49,038 bases of DNA from Flavobacteriaceae bacterium (GCA_947461795.1 CANHMG010000007.1:1-49038), one strand, 5' to 3'; positions 1 to 6,425 are shown, counted from the first letter of the stretch. Made by a program: numbers and translations. Notes: generated by a model not told the origin, from the sequence alone.

Positions 1-109
1 CTTAAGGTGGTTATTGCGGCGGGGCTCACCTCTTCCCATCCCGAACAGAGAAGTTAAGCCCGCCTGCGCAGATGGTACTGCAATTTGTGGGAGAGTATGT
101 CGTCGCCTT
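1..109 (+). rRNA. rrf: 5S ribosomal RNA (5' end at or just before the window edge)
   Basis: The sequence carries the conserved 5S core, including CCCATCCCGAACAGAGAAG (loop B/C region), followed by GATGGTACTGC and GGGAGAGTA. The end GTCGTCGCC pairs with the beginning GGTGGTTAT to close helix I. The length of about 109 nt fits a Bacteroidota 5S; at most a few 5' bases are missing. It is the last gene of an rRNA operon entering from the left, and the terminator array follows directly. Confidence 0.95.
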
Positions 110-117
110 TTTTAGAG

Positions 118-151
118 AACCCCAGCTTGAAAAAGCTGGGGTTTTTGTTTT
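118..151 (+). terminator. rrn terminator 1
   Basis: The stem CCCCAGCTT (120-128), loop GAAA and AAGCTGGGG (133-141) is followed by TTTTTGTTTTT. It is a perfect 9-bp stem on a GNRA-type tetraloop, a textbook Rho-independent terminator just after 5S. Confidence 0.92.
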
Positions 152-200
152 TATTGGAGCGACGCTGTCGGCTAAAGCCTCAAGTCGTCGCCTTTTTAAG

Positions 201-237
201 AAAAACCCGTTGTGAAAACAACGGGTTTTTTGTTTTT
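201..237 (+). terminator. rrn terminator 2
   Basis: The stem CCCGTTGT (206-213), loop GAAA and ACAACGGG (218-225) is extended by an A-run/T-run pairing and followed by TTTTTTGTTTTT. The stem sequence is unrelated to terminator 1, but it sits at the same offset in the 85-bp unit. Confidence 0.9.
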
Positions 238-287
238 ATCGGTACGACGTGTTCGCCTAGCGGCTCGGTTCGTCGCCTTTTTTAGAG

Positions 288-322
288 AACCCCAACCTGT
301 AAAGGTTGGGGTTTTTGTTTTT
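288..322 (+). terminator. rrn terminator 3
   Basis: The stem CCCCAACCT (290-298), loop GTAA (again GNRA) and AGGTTGGGG (303-311) is followed by TTTTTGTTTTTG. It is the third consecutive terminator of the array. Confidence 0.9.
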
Positions 323-542
323 GTTCAAAATTTAACGTTCCTCGTTCAACATTCAAAATTTTAAAAAGTTGAATGTTGATTAACGAATATCGAACGTTGA
401 AGTTTTACTACAGTCTACAGTAGAATAATTTATCCCTCGCAAAGACGCTAAGGTAAAACGCAAGGATCGCAGAGAAATAATAGAAATAAATTGTGTTGAT
501 TGCTATAATTTTTACTTTTATTAAAATATAAAATAAATTGCC
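323..542. other. Intergenic, degraded repeat sequence
   Basis: AT-rich, with no gene seen. Bases 325-405 hold several variants of TTGAATGTTGA / TTCAACATTC in both orientations. Bases 433-470 carry CGCAAAGACGCTAAGG followed by AAAACGCAAGGATCGCAG, a decayed member of a short repeat type whose other trace is near 26938. Confidence 0.5.
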
Positions 543-780
543 ATGATAAATTACTATTTCACCATAATCTCAATCTAAGTTTTAGTATTAACCTCCTGTT
601 CTAACGAAGATACCAAAAAACAATACCAACTAGTTGCTCGACCAACTGTCTCTATAAAAAATAGCGAAGTACAGATAGGATTGCAAATTTGGATGACGAG
701 AAACTTAAATGTAGGTCGCTAGAGAAATTGAGTCCCAATTCCTTAAGTTACGGAGGGGCTGTGAATATTTATTAGTATGC
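543..780 (+). pseudogene. Broken FISUMP-domain lipoprotein gene
   Basis: Reading from ATG 543 gives a lipoprotein-like signal with an in-frame TAA at codon 12, then TSCSNED, then EVQIGLQIWMTRNLNV, ending at TAG 720-722. This aligns with QVKIGNQVWTTKNLNV of the intact gene 886-1551. Beyond the stop, and after a frameshift with loss of sequence, GGAVNIY*YA (about 751-780) resembles the family GKLYNWYA motif with Trp (TGG) mutated to TAG. At least two nonsense mutations, one frameshift and the loss of the whole C-terminal half make it non-functional. It is best read as a decayed tandem duplicate of the next gene. The extension past 722 is less certain than the first part. Confidence 0.75.
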
Positions 781-885
781 TTTTTTAAACAAGATTTCGT
801 TAGTATAATTAATTACATAAAAAAAGCAAAAAGTTTTCTTTTTTATGATTTTTTTTTATTTTTAAAAAAAAGATAAGTTAAGAAT

Positions 886-1551
886 ATGAAAAATTATTAC
901 GCTTTGTTATTTTTAATTTGTACTACTAATATATTTCTTTTGTCTTGCTCAAAGGAAGAAAGTAATACAAATAAAAGTTTAGCCATGAAAGTCAGACAGC
1001 CAGTTACTGTTTCGCAAGTAAAGATTGGTAATCAAGTGTGGACTACTAAAAACCTGAATGTTACGGTTTATAGAAATGGTGATCTTATCCCGCAGGTGCA
1101 AGATGCTGCTCAATGGGTCAATCTGACTACAGGAGCTTGGTGCTATTATGGAATCTATGGTGGAACCTATGGAAAATTATATAATTGGTATGCAGTTAAT
1201 GATCCAAGAGGATTGGCACCTGCGGGATATCACATACCAACAGATTCAGAATGGGAAATTCTAGTTTCATACTTAGGTGGACCCAATGTTGCGGGTGGAC
1301 GCATGAAAACATTTACTAATTGGCTTTTCCCAAACTATGGGGCAACTAACGATTCTGGTTTTTCTGGGCTTCCAGGAGGTTCACGTAGTTATGAGAAGTT
1401 TGTTGGTTTAACTGCTTATGGTGCTTGGTGGACAGCTTCAGATTCAATAGGATACCCCTTGTATCGGAGTCTACATTACGATGGCGAATATGTAGGTCGA
1501 GGTTTTGTCTTTGATACCAAAGGATTTTCAGTTCGTTGTATTAAAAATTAA
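886..1551 (+). CDS. FISUMP-domain surface lipoprotein
   Basis: This 221-aa protein starts with a lipoprotein signal peptide ending in LLSC, with the lipid-bearing Cys at residue 21. The residues after Cys (SKEE) are acidic, as in Bacteroidota lipoprotein export signals for surface display. The remainder is a Fibrobacter succinogenes major paralogous (FISUMP) domain: KIGNQVWTTKNLNV at 47-60, YGKLYNWYAVNDPRGLAPAG near 100-120, the HIPTDSEWE motif, GFSGLPGG, and the terminal SVRCIKN. The function of FISUMP proteins is not established. A very AT-rich leader precedes the ATG. It follows its own pseudogene copy and appears monocistronic. Family assignment is firm; role unknown. Confidence 0.9.
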   Translation: MKNYYALLFLICTTNIFLLSCSKEESNTNKSLAMKVRQPVTVSQVKIGNQVWTTKNLNVTVYRNGDLIPQVQDAAQWVNLTTGAWCYYGIYGGTYGKLYNWYAVNDPRGLAPAGYHIPTDSEWEILVSYLGGPNVAGGRMKTFTNWLFPNYGATNDSGFSGLPGGSRSYEKFVGLTAYGAWWTASDSIGYPLYRSLHYDGEYVGRGFVFDTKGFSVRCIKN

Positions 1552-1584
1552 TATGTCAAAATTTCCGTGAGGGATTGCTTCGCC

Positions 1585-1700
1585 AATTCGCTATCGCTCG
1601 TGTGCAGCGGAAATCGTTTGTTGCCTATTTTCGGCTACAAAGATTATCTCACAAAATACTTATTATAAAATGTGTTCGCTCGATTCGCTTCGCTCGTGTG
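1585..1700. repeat. Pair of related 19-20 nt direct repeats
   Basis: Two near-copies, AATTCGCTATCGCTCGTGTG (1585-1604) and GATTCGCTTCGCTCGTGTG (1682-1700), lie about 97 bp apart in the gap between the FISUMP gene and msrB. A similar CTTCGTCTGTTCGCTC occurs near 28401. ORF calls across this gap look like artefacts of the repeats. Confidence 0.45.
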
Positions 1701-1727
1701 TGGCAGATAGTCCGACGGCACGCCCCA

Positions 1728-2114
1728 CTACTTAAAATCGACCGACAACGAATTGACACAATACCGCTGTCCCGTTTCCGTAGGTCCGTCATCGAAAACA
1801 TGTCCAAGATGACTGCCACAGTTGGAACACAAGATTTCTACGCGTAACATGCCGTGCGTCGTGTCTTTGATATATTCTACCTTTCCGGGAATCGATTCAT
1901 CGAACGACGGCCATCCGCAATGTGCGTTGAATTTAGAATCGCTTTCAAACAAGGCTTCCCCACAAGCACCACAACAATACGTCCCTTTTTCGAAATGAAG
2001 GTTGTATTGGCCAGAATGTGGAAACTCTGTTCCTTTTTGGCGTAGGATTTTGTAGCGCTCGAGACCCAATTGCGCTTTCCATTCTTCTTCGGTTTTTGTT
2101 GTGGGATATTTCAT
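1728..2114 (-). CDS. msrB: Peptide-methionine (R)-S-oxide reductase MsrB
   Basis: It reduces methionine-R-sulfoxide in proteins, repairing oxidative damage. The 128-aa frame contains the four zinc-binding cysteines in two CxxC pairs (C48/C51 in CCGAC, C96/C99 in CSNC), HCGWPSF (residues 65-71), LGHVFDDGP (103-111) and the catalytic Cys in RYCVNS (C119). The ORF track starts 15 codons upstream at MRIRPACRSK, but that extension has no family similarity. The start at 2114 (MKYPTTKTEEEW) gives the normal length and follows an AT-rich leader. There is no signal peptide, so it is cytoplasmic. It is a solo MsrB, not fused to MsrA. Confidence 0.95.
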   Translation of the reverse strand: MKYPTTKTEEEWKAQLGLERYKILRQKGTEFPHSGQYNLHFEKGTYCCGACGEALFESDSKFNAHCGWPSFDESIPGKVEYIKDTTHGMLRVEILCSNCGSHLGHVFDDGPTETGQRYCVNSLSVDFK

Positions 2115-2170
2115 CTTTATAATTTTAAATTTAGATCTGCATGCTGGTCTAATTCTCATTCTTATTTTTC

Positions 2171-2293
2171 AACCACATAGAAACATAGTTAATATCAAAA
2201 TCAGCAAGGCATTTCATTTTATCATAACAAAGCATAGCTATGTGAACCAATAATTGGTCTTTAAAATCTTTTTTTCTATGTTTCTATGTGGTT
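2171..2293. repeat. MITE-like element with 18-bp perfect terminal inverted repeats
   Basis: AACCACATAGAAACATAG (2171-2188) is exactly complementary to CTATGTTTCTATGTGGTT (2276-2293), with 87 nt between. A partial internal copy, CATAGCTATGTGAACC, lies at 2233-2248. There is no coding capacity. It occupies the gap between divergently placed msrB and the hydrolase gene end. Confidence 0.8.
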
Positions 2294-2455
2294 TGTTTTG
2301 AAAATTTTGAATTTTTATATTATTGCCCCCAACGGATTAGGTATTTTTTTTGCCGGGGATTTCAAAGAATTTTACGAATTATTTTAAGCGGATTATAAGC
2401 TATTTGGTTATTCACTAGTTTTAGAATAATCTATTAGATCATAGAAGTTACCCAT
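2294..2455. other. Intergenic remainder, possible tiny coding relic
   Basis: No gene is seen. The plus-strand frame ending at TAA 2385-2387 reads APNGLGIFFAGDFKEFYELF, which looks protein-like, but it has no start and runs into repeat sequence. It could be the tail of a lost gene; no family is recognised. Confidence 0.25.
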
Positions 2456-3343
2456 CTATTTCACTGAATTTTGTTTTTCTAATTGAATAGTGAAATTAAT
2501 GGTTTTTTCAATGACTTTCGCATCTCCTAAAATCTTACGGTGTCCTACGTTTTGGGTAATCATTAATTCTCCATTTTTTAGATTTTGATGAATGTGATGC
2601 GCACAACTCACCGGCACTTCATCATCATTTTCATCATGAATCACCAACACCGGAATCGATACCGATTTAGCAGCATAATGCGAAGAATAACTATCCATGG
2701 TTCGATTGGATTTTTTTTCAAAGTGAATGCGCAACAAGTCGCTGATTTTCGAATCGAGCTGTAGGTTTTGAACAAAGTCGTCGATGATGTCCTTCACGAT
2801 ATCACCACTTCCGATAATCGTTAACCGTTTAATTTTGAATCCTTCTTTAACAGTGTTCAACAAAGACATGCCACCTAAAGAATGCCCAACCGCGGCTTCA
2901 AACGGACCGAATTGCTTTTCGATTTCTAGGATTGATGCAATAAATTCAGGCATCAATGTAGTATTTCCTGGTGATTTTCCATGGGCAGGTGCATCGAAAC
3001 TTACGATTTGAAAACCTAGTTTTTCAAATGCTTCGGCAAACTTTACGAGTTGTGTTCCGCGCCCAGACCAGCCGTGAACCAACAATATTTTCTTTAAACT
3101 GGTGCCAGAATGATATACGTTAATCCTCTTCTGTATCGATGGGATGAGTAATACTTCTTGTCGCGTCAACCGATCCATTTCTAATTCTCGTTTTGGAATC
3201 GGATGTTTAATAGGAGAAGTAAATAATCTGGCTGCAAATTGCACTACTAATTTTGTTGAAATAAACGACAAAAATTGACCAACCACAATGATAATTTTAG
3301 GAATTTTCAAACTTTGGGTGGGTTTTTTGGTTTTCTTTGTCAT
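2456..3343 (-). CDS. Alpha/beta-fold hydrolase
   Basis: This 295-aa serine hydrolase has unknown substrate. The oxyanion-hole motif HGWSGRG is at residues 90-96 and the nucleophile elbow GHSLGG has Ser155. An acidic residue in HDENDDEVP (D240 or D241) and His268 in VGHRK complete the expected triad. Residues 15-40 are hydrophobic and could be a membrane-associating N-terminal segment rather than a cleaved signal. The fold resembles monoacylglycerol-lipase or dienelactone-hydrolase-like enzymes, but nothing in the sequence fixes the substrate. It stands alone between repeat-rich gaps. Confidence 0.88.
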   Translation of the reverse strand: MTKKTKKPTQSLKIPKIIIVVGQFLSFISTKLVVQFAARLFTSPIKHPIPKRELEMDRLTRQEVLLIPSIQKRINVYHSGTSLKKILLVHGWSGRGTQLVKFAEAFEKLGFQIVSFDAPAHGKSPGNTTLMPEFIASILEIEKQFGPFEAAVGHSLGGMSLLNTVKEGFKIKRLTIIGSGDIVKDIIDDFVQNLQLDSKISDLLRIHFEKKSNRTMDSYSSHYAAKSVSIPVLVIHDENDDEVPVSCAHHIHQNLKNGELMITQNVGHRKILGDAKVIEKTINFTIQLEKQNSVK

Positions 3344-3442
3344 TTCAATAAATTTTAACGCAAGGTATTGTTTTCTTCAAAAAGTTGAAACTTATTTTGA
3401 AAACGAAAAAAGGCGTTAAACTAGTTGGCACTGAAAATCTGA

Positions 3443-3607
3443 TATATTGATGAATATCGGTTACTGCAAGTGAATTGATTTCTTGTTGAAATATTTTTGT
3501 TAGAAAAAGCGGTGTATGAGTTGGACTATAAACTCAGTTCTCGTCCGCGATGGGAGGTCATTCCGTTGACAGGCATTGCGAGTATTATGGAGTTTACCGA
3601 GAATTAA
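3443..3607 (+). pseudogene. Relic C-terminus of a trehalose synthase/maltokinase-like gene
   Basis: A plus-strand frame reads FLLEKAVYELDYKLSSRP followed by RWEVIPLTGI and stops at TAA 3605-3607. The pattern (F)LLEKA-YEL-YE----RP-W--IPL-GI is the characteristic C-terminus of maltokinase and of TreS-fused maltokinase proteins. Upstream, the same frame is interrupted by TGA at 3476, and a second frame reads IDFLLKYF, implying a frameshift. Nothing of the roughly 1,000-residue N-terminal part remains. The position just upstream of glgB fits, since treS/maltokinase and glgB genes often neighbour each other. Identification is from the motif only. Confidence 0.7.
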
Positions 3608-3635
3608 AAATTACGAATTAGGAATTACGATGATT

Positions 3636-3716
3636 TTTAGGAGCTGGTTCCCGCTGTCCATTATATCTTTGCCGACGAACGCCGCCGCCAAAGGATGCCA
3701 TTGCCATCGGGGCTAG
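3636..3716 (-). repeat. Hairpin element family 1, copy R1
   Basis: It contains TTAGGAGC ... CCCGCTGTCC ... ATCTTTG ... CAAAGGATGCC ... ATCGGGGCTAG, the reverse-orientation form of the element seen again near 22.05, 28.4, 30.1 and 42.2 kb. The apical stem here is short (CTTTG 3667-3671, CAAAG 3689-3693) with a GC-rich loop, so this is the most degenerate copy. Confidence 0.75.
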
Positions 3717-3757
3717 TGGCATAGGTAGTTAATCCTATTCTCGAATGAAAACGTATA

Positions 3758-3786
3758 TTGTCCTCCCGAGCGCAGTCGAGGGATTT
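3758..3786 (-). repeat. Palindromic family 2, lone right arm (A)
   Basis: TTGTCCTCCCGAGCGCAGTC plus GAGGGATTTT matches the right arm of the full units, but no left arm occurs at the required spacing. It lies tail-to-tail with the following unit. Confidence 0.85.
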
Positions 3787-3801
3787 TAGAATGGAAGCAG
3801 T

Positions 3802-3877
3802 ACCCCTCGACTGCGCTCGGGGAGACAAAAAGTTGAATCGTAGCCGTTGTCCTCCCGAGCGCAGTCGAGGGATTTTT
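3802..3877 (+). repeat. Palindromic family 2, full unit upstream of the GIY-YIG gene (B-C)
   Basis: The left arm ACCCCTCGACTGCGCTCGGG plus GAGACAAAAAG (3802-3832, 31 nt) is followed by a 14-nt loop (3833-3846) and the right arm TTGTCCTCCCGAGCGCAGTC plus GAGGGA. The arms are complementary, giving a long stem. The left arm is identical over 31 nt to the one at 4212-4242, and the loop length is also identical, so the GIY-YIG gene sits between two direct copies. Confidence 0.9.
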
Positions 3878-3898
3878 TAAATAAAATATACACGCCAC

Positions 3899-4207
3899 AT
3901 GAAATTCTATTATGTTTACATCCTAAGGTGCAAAGACAATTCATTATATACAGGCATAACTCATGATTTGGAAAGAAGAGTAAATGAACATAATGACGGA
4001 AAATTATCTAATGCATACACGTTCAAACGAAGACCGGTTACATTACAATTTTATCAAGAATTTACAGAACCAAATCAAGCAATATATTTTGAAAAAAAAT
4101 TAAAACATTGGTCCAAAGAAAAAAAGGATGCGCTAATAAAAGGCAATTTCGATTTGATTCAAACATTAGCAGAATGCAGAAATGCAACACATTCAGATTA
4201 TAAATAA
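3899..4207 (+). CDS. Small GIY-YIG nuclease-domain protein
   Basis: This 102-aa stand-alone GIY-YIG domain of the UvrC/Slx1/URI-like type begins with YYVYILRCKDNSLYTGIT (GIY motif as VYI, YIG as YTG). It continues with LERRVNEHN, where Arg is the family catalytic position, and a helix containing the conserved Glu in YFEKKLKHWSKEKK. The family cleaves DNA phosphodiesters; the role of the solitary short versions is unknown. The start at 3899 sets the standard N-terminus. Both flanks, 21 bp before the ATG and 4 bp after the stop, are full units of palindromic family 2 in direct orientation. This suggests a nuclease-repeat association or mobile cassette (inference). Confidence 0.88.
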   Translation: MKFYYVYILRCKDNSLYTGITHDLERRVNEHNDGKLSNAYTFKRRPVTLQFYQEFTEPNQAIYFEKKLKHWSKEKKDALIKGNFDLIQTLAECRNATHSDYK

Positions 4208-4211
4208 GAAA

Positions 4212-4282
4212 ACCCCTCGACTGCGCTCGGGGAGACAAAAAGCTTCATTACAGCACTTGTCTTACCGAGCGAAGTCGAGGTA
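4212..4282 (+). repeat. Palindromic family 2, full unit downstream of the GIY-YIG gene (D-E)
   Basis: The left arm (4212-4242) is identical to that at 3802. A 14-nt loop (4243-4256) of different sequence follows, then the right arm TTGTCTTACCGAGCGAAGTC plus GAGGTA, which is slightly diverged. It begins 4 bp after the GIY-YIG stop and ends 18 bp before glgB. Confidence 0.9.
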
Positions 4283-4299
4283 TAAAAAATAATTCAACC

Positions 4300-6201
4300 A
4301 TGAGCAAAGTACAATCCCATTCTCTTTTCACTGATTTCGATATCAATTTATTCAAAGCCGGAAAACACTTCCGTCTCTACGAAAAACTAGGCGCACATCT
4401 GATAGAAGTGGATGGTGTCAAAGGCACTTATTTCGCTGTTTGGGCGCCATCGGCACGGTCGGTTTCTGTCGTTGGTGATTTCAATTTCTGGATTCAAGGC
4501 GAACATCAACTCAACGTTCGTTGGGATGGCTCCGGCATTTGGGAAGGTTTTGCTCCTGGTGTTGAAAAAGGATCCACCTACAAATACAAAATACAATCCA
4601 ACAATGGCGGTATCATTACCGAAAAAGCCGATCCTTTTGCTTTATACTGTGAACATCCGCCACATACCGCTTCTGTCATTTGGGATCTCGATTACCAATG
4701 GAAAGACGACAAATGGATGAAGTCCCGAAAAGAAACCAATGGACTCGACAAACCGTATTCTGTTTATGAAGTGCATTTGGGTTCATGGAAAAGAAATGAG
4801 CAAGGAAAATTCTTAACCTATCTCGAACTCGCGGATCAATTGGTGAGTTACGTCAAAGAAACTGGTTTCACACACGTCGAGTTTATGCCCATCATGGAAT
4901 ATCCTTACGATCCGTCTTGGGGCTATCAATTAGTGGGATATTTTGCACCGACTTCCCGTTTTGGAAAGCCACAAGATTTTATGGTGTTAGTAGATAAATT
5001 GCACCAAGCCGGAATTGGAGTTATCCTAGATTGGGTTCCGTCACACTTCCCAGATGATGCACACGGATTGGGTTATTTCGACGGTTCCAATTTATACGAA
5101 CATCCAGACAGAAGAAAAGGTTATCACCCAGATTGGAAAAGTTTGGTATTCAATTATGGTCGCAATGAAGTGCGGTCGTTTTTGATTAGCAATGCGCTTT
5201 TTTGGTTGCAACATTATCATGCAGATGGACTACGAGTAGATGCCGTTGCCTCGATGTTGTATTTGGATTATTCGAGAAAAGACAGCGAGTGGGAGCCAAA
5301 CATGTTTGGCGGAAGAGAGAATTTAGACACGATTAGTTTCTTGAAAGATTTCAACGAAGCAGTCTATTCTAATTTTGAAGGTGTTCAAACGATTGCTGAA
5401 GAAAGTACTTCTTTTCCAATGGTTTCTCGACCAACATTTGCCGGCGGTTTGGGCTTTGGCATGAAATGGATGATGGGTTGGATGCACGATACGTTGCAGT
5501 ATTTTCAAAAAGAGCCTGTCTATAGAAAATACCATCAAAACGATTTGACTTTCTCTGCAACGTATGCTTTTTCTGAAAACTTTATGTTGCCATTATCGCA
5601 CGATGAAGTCGTATATGGAAAGAAATCCATCGCAGGAAGAATGCCTGGAGACGAATGGCAGAAATTCGCCAATTTACGTTTGTTATACGGCTATATGTTT
5701 ACACATCCTGGAACTAAGCTCTTGTTTATGGGGTCTGAATTCGGGCAAAGTGCTGAGTGGAATTTCGAAGGTAGCCTTGATTGGTATTTACTACAATTTG
5801 GCTATCATGAAGGCATTAAAAAAGTAATTACAGATTTGAATGCTTTGTATAAATCGAAACCAGCATTGTATGAAAAACAATTCAGCCCAGAAGGTTTCGA
5901 ATGGATCAATTATTCCGATCATCAAAATGCCGTGATGTCCTATATCCGCAAAGGAAATAACCCAAAAGAAGATTTGGTTGTTGTTTGTAATTTTACTCCA
6001 GTGGTACGGGAACATTATCGAATTGGTCTTCCTAAGAAAGGAAAACTGAATCAAATATTCAATTCCGATGAAACCCAATACGGAGGAAGCGGCATAACAA
6101 ATCCTAAAACTGTAAAAATTGAACTCGAACCATGGAATGGCAGAGATTTTTCAGCAGTTTTGGTTTTACCTCCATTGTCAGTTATCGTATTTAAATTTTA
6201 A
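4300..6201 (+). CDS. glgB: 1,4-alpha-glucan branching enzyme GlgB
   Basis: It transfers alpha-1,4-glucan segments to form alpha-1,6 branches in glycogen. The 633 aa comprise an N-terminal CBM48 domain (about 30-120, GTYFAVWAPSARSVSVVGDF), a GH13 TIM barrel and a C-terminal beta domain (from about 535). Catalytic residues are visible: nucleophile Asp314 in DGLRVDAVASM, acid/base Glu367 in TIAEESTSFP and Asp435 in LSHDEVVYGK. EFMPIMEYPYDPSWGYQ is the typical branching-enzyme motif. It lacks the extra N1 domain of the E. coli type, so it is a shorter-type GlgB. It is preceded by a TreS/maltokinase relic and followed at a distance by a GH31 alpha-glucosidase, giving an alpha-glucan locus without GlgA or GlgC in view. 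Confidence 0.97.
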   Translation: MSKVQSHSLFTDFDINLFKAGKHFRLYEKLGAHLIEVDGVKGTYFAVWAPSARSVSVVGDFNFWIQGEHQLNVRWDGSGIWEGFAPGVEKGSTYKYKIQSNNGGIITEKADPFALYCEHPPHTASVIWDLDYQWKDDKWMKSRKETNGLDKPYSVYEVHLGSWKRNEQGKFLTYLELADQLVSYVKETGFTHVEFMPIMEYPYDPSWGYQLVGYFAPTSRFGKPQDFMVLVDKLHQAGIGVILDWVPSHFPDDAHGLGYFDGSNLYEHPDRRKGYHPDWKSLVFNYGRNEVRSFLISNALFWLQHYHADGLRVDAVASMLYLDYSRKDSEWEPNMFGGRENLDTISFLKDFNEAVYSNFEGVQTIAEESTSFPMVSRPTFAGGLGFGMKWMMGWMHDTLQYFQKEPVYRKYHQNDLTFSATYAFSENFMLPLSHDEVVYGKKSIAGRMPGDEWQKFANLRLLYGYMFTHPGTKLLFMGSEFGQSAEWNFEGSLDWYLLQFGYHEGIKKVITDLNALYKSKPALYEKQFSPEGFEWINYSDHQNAVMSYIRKGNNPKEDLVVVCNFTPVVREHYRIGLPKKGKLNQIFNSDETQYGGSGITNPKTVKIELEPWNGRDFSAVLVLPPLSVIVFKF

Positions 6202-6237
6202 AATAACTCACAAAAAAAATAAAAGACACGGCGCATT

Positions 6238-6276
6238 GGTTGGGTAAAGAATTAAAAAAAGATTCTTAACTCAACC
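6238..6276. terminator. Hairpin between convergent glgB and a small ORF
   Basis: GGTTGGGTAAAGAAT (6238-6252) pairs with ATTCTTAACTCAACC (6262-6276) with one mismatch and one G-U. There is no long T-run after it on either strand, so it is at best a weak bidirectional terminator. Confidence 0.4.
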
Positions 6277-6425
6277 TAAATTCCGAAATCTGGATAATAG
6301 TCGTTATTGTCATGCGGTCTCCTCATTTCAATGACATGAAGTTCAGTATCTTCAAAAGCTGGATCTAATTCTGGTTTTTGAATAATTTGTCGATGTACAA
6401 CTCTAAGGGTAGGAATCATTTTCAT
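6276..6425 (-). CDS. Possible 49-aa small protein, unknown
   Basis: An ORF below the track's cutoff reads MKMIPTLRVVHRQIIQKPEL, then DPAFEDTELHVIEMRRPHDN, ending NDYYPDFGI, with TAG at 6276-6278. The composition is balanced and soluble, rich in charged residues, and lacks the low-complexity look of the random AT-rich frames nearby. ACTTTAGA upstream resembles a weak -7 box. It is convergent to glgB. No family is recognised; it may be a genuine small protein or chance. Confidence 0.45.
   Translation of the reverse strand: MKMIPTLRVVHRQIIQKPELDPAFEDTELHVIEMRRPHDNNDYYPDFGI

Larger units (their letters stand above)
101..320 (+). repeat. Tandem 85-bp rrn-terminator cassettes (2.6 units)
   Basis: The heptamer CGTCGCC followed by a T-run recurs at 101, 186 and 271, exactly 85 bp apart. 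Each unit reads CGTCGCC-T5/6, a Rho-independent hairpin, TTTTTGTTTTT, then a roughly 33-nt linker. Bases 101-123 and 271-293 are identical. The hairpin stems differ in sequence between units yet each pairs perfectly. The linker also holds a small hairpin in each copy (GGCT-AA-AGCC at 170-179, GCC-TAGC-GGC at 255-264), and an outer arm (GCGACG 159-164, CGACG 245-249) can pair with the CGTCGC that starts the next unit. The 5S 3' end supplies the first heptamer, so the array may have grown by tandem duplication of the operon end. Confidence 0.85.

Noticed and set aside
85-285. 66-aa ORF MWESMSSPFLENPSLKK
   Set aside because: It lies entirely in the 5S 3' end and terminator array; peptide is a translation of the hairpins.
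300-885. tRNA genes next to the rRNA operon
   Set aside because: No cloverleaf with TTCGANNC-type T-loop and CCA-end region was found between 5S and the FISUMP gene.
1575-2045. Two plus-strand ORFs (1575-1847, 1854-2045)
   Set aside because: They are antisense to msrB or within its flanking repeats and show no protein-like features.
2171-2293. Insertion sequence
   Set aside because: No transposase ORF and only 123 bp; classed as a non-autonomous inverted-repeat element.
3758-4282. CRISPR array
   Set aside because: Arms are inverted pairs with 14-nt loops, only a few copies, no regular spacer of 30-40 nt and no cas gene; the repeats are palindromic units instead.
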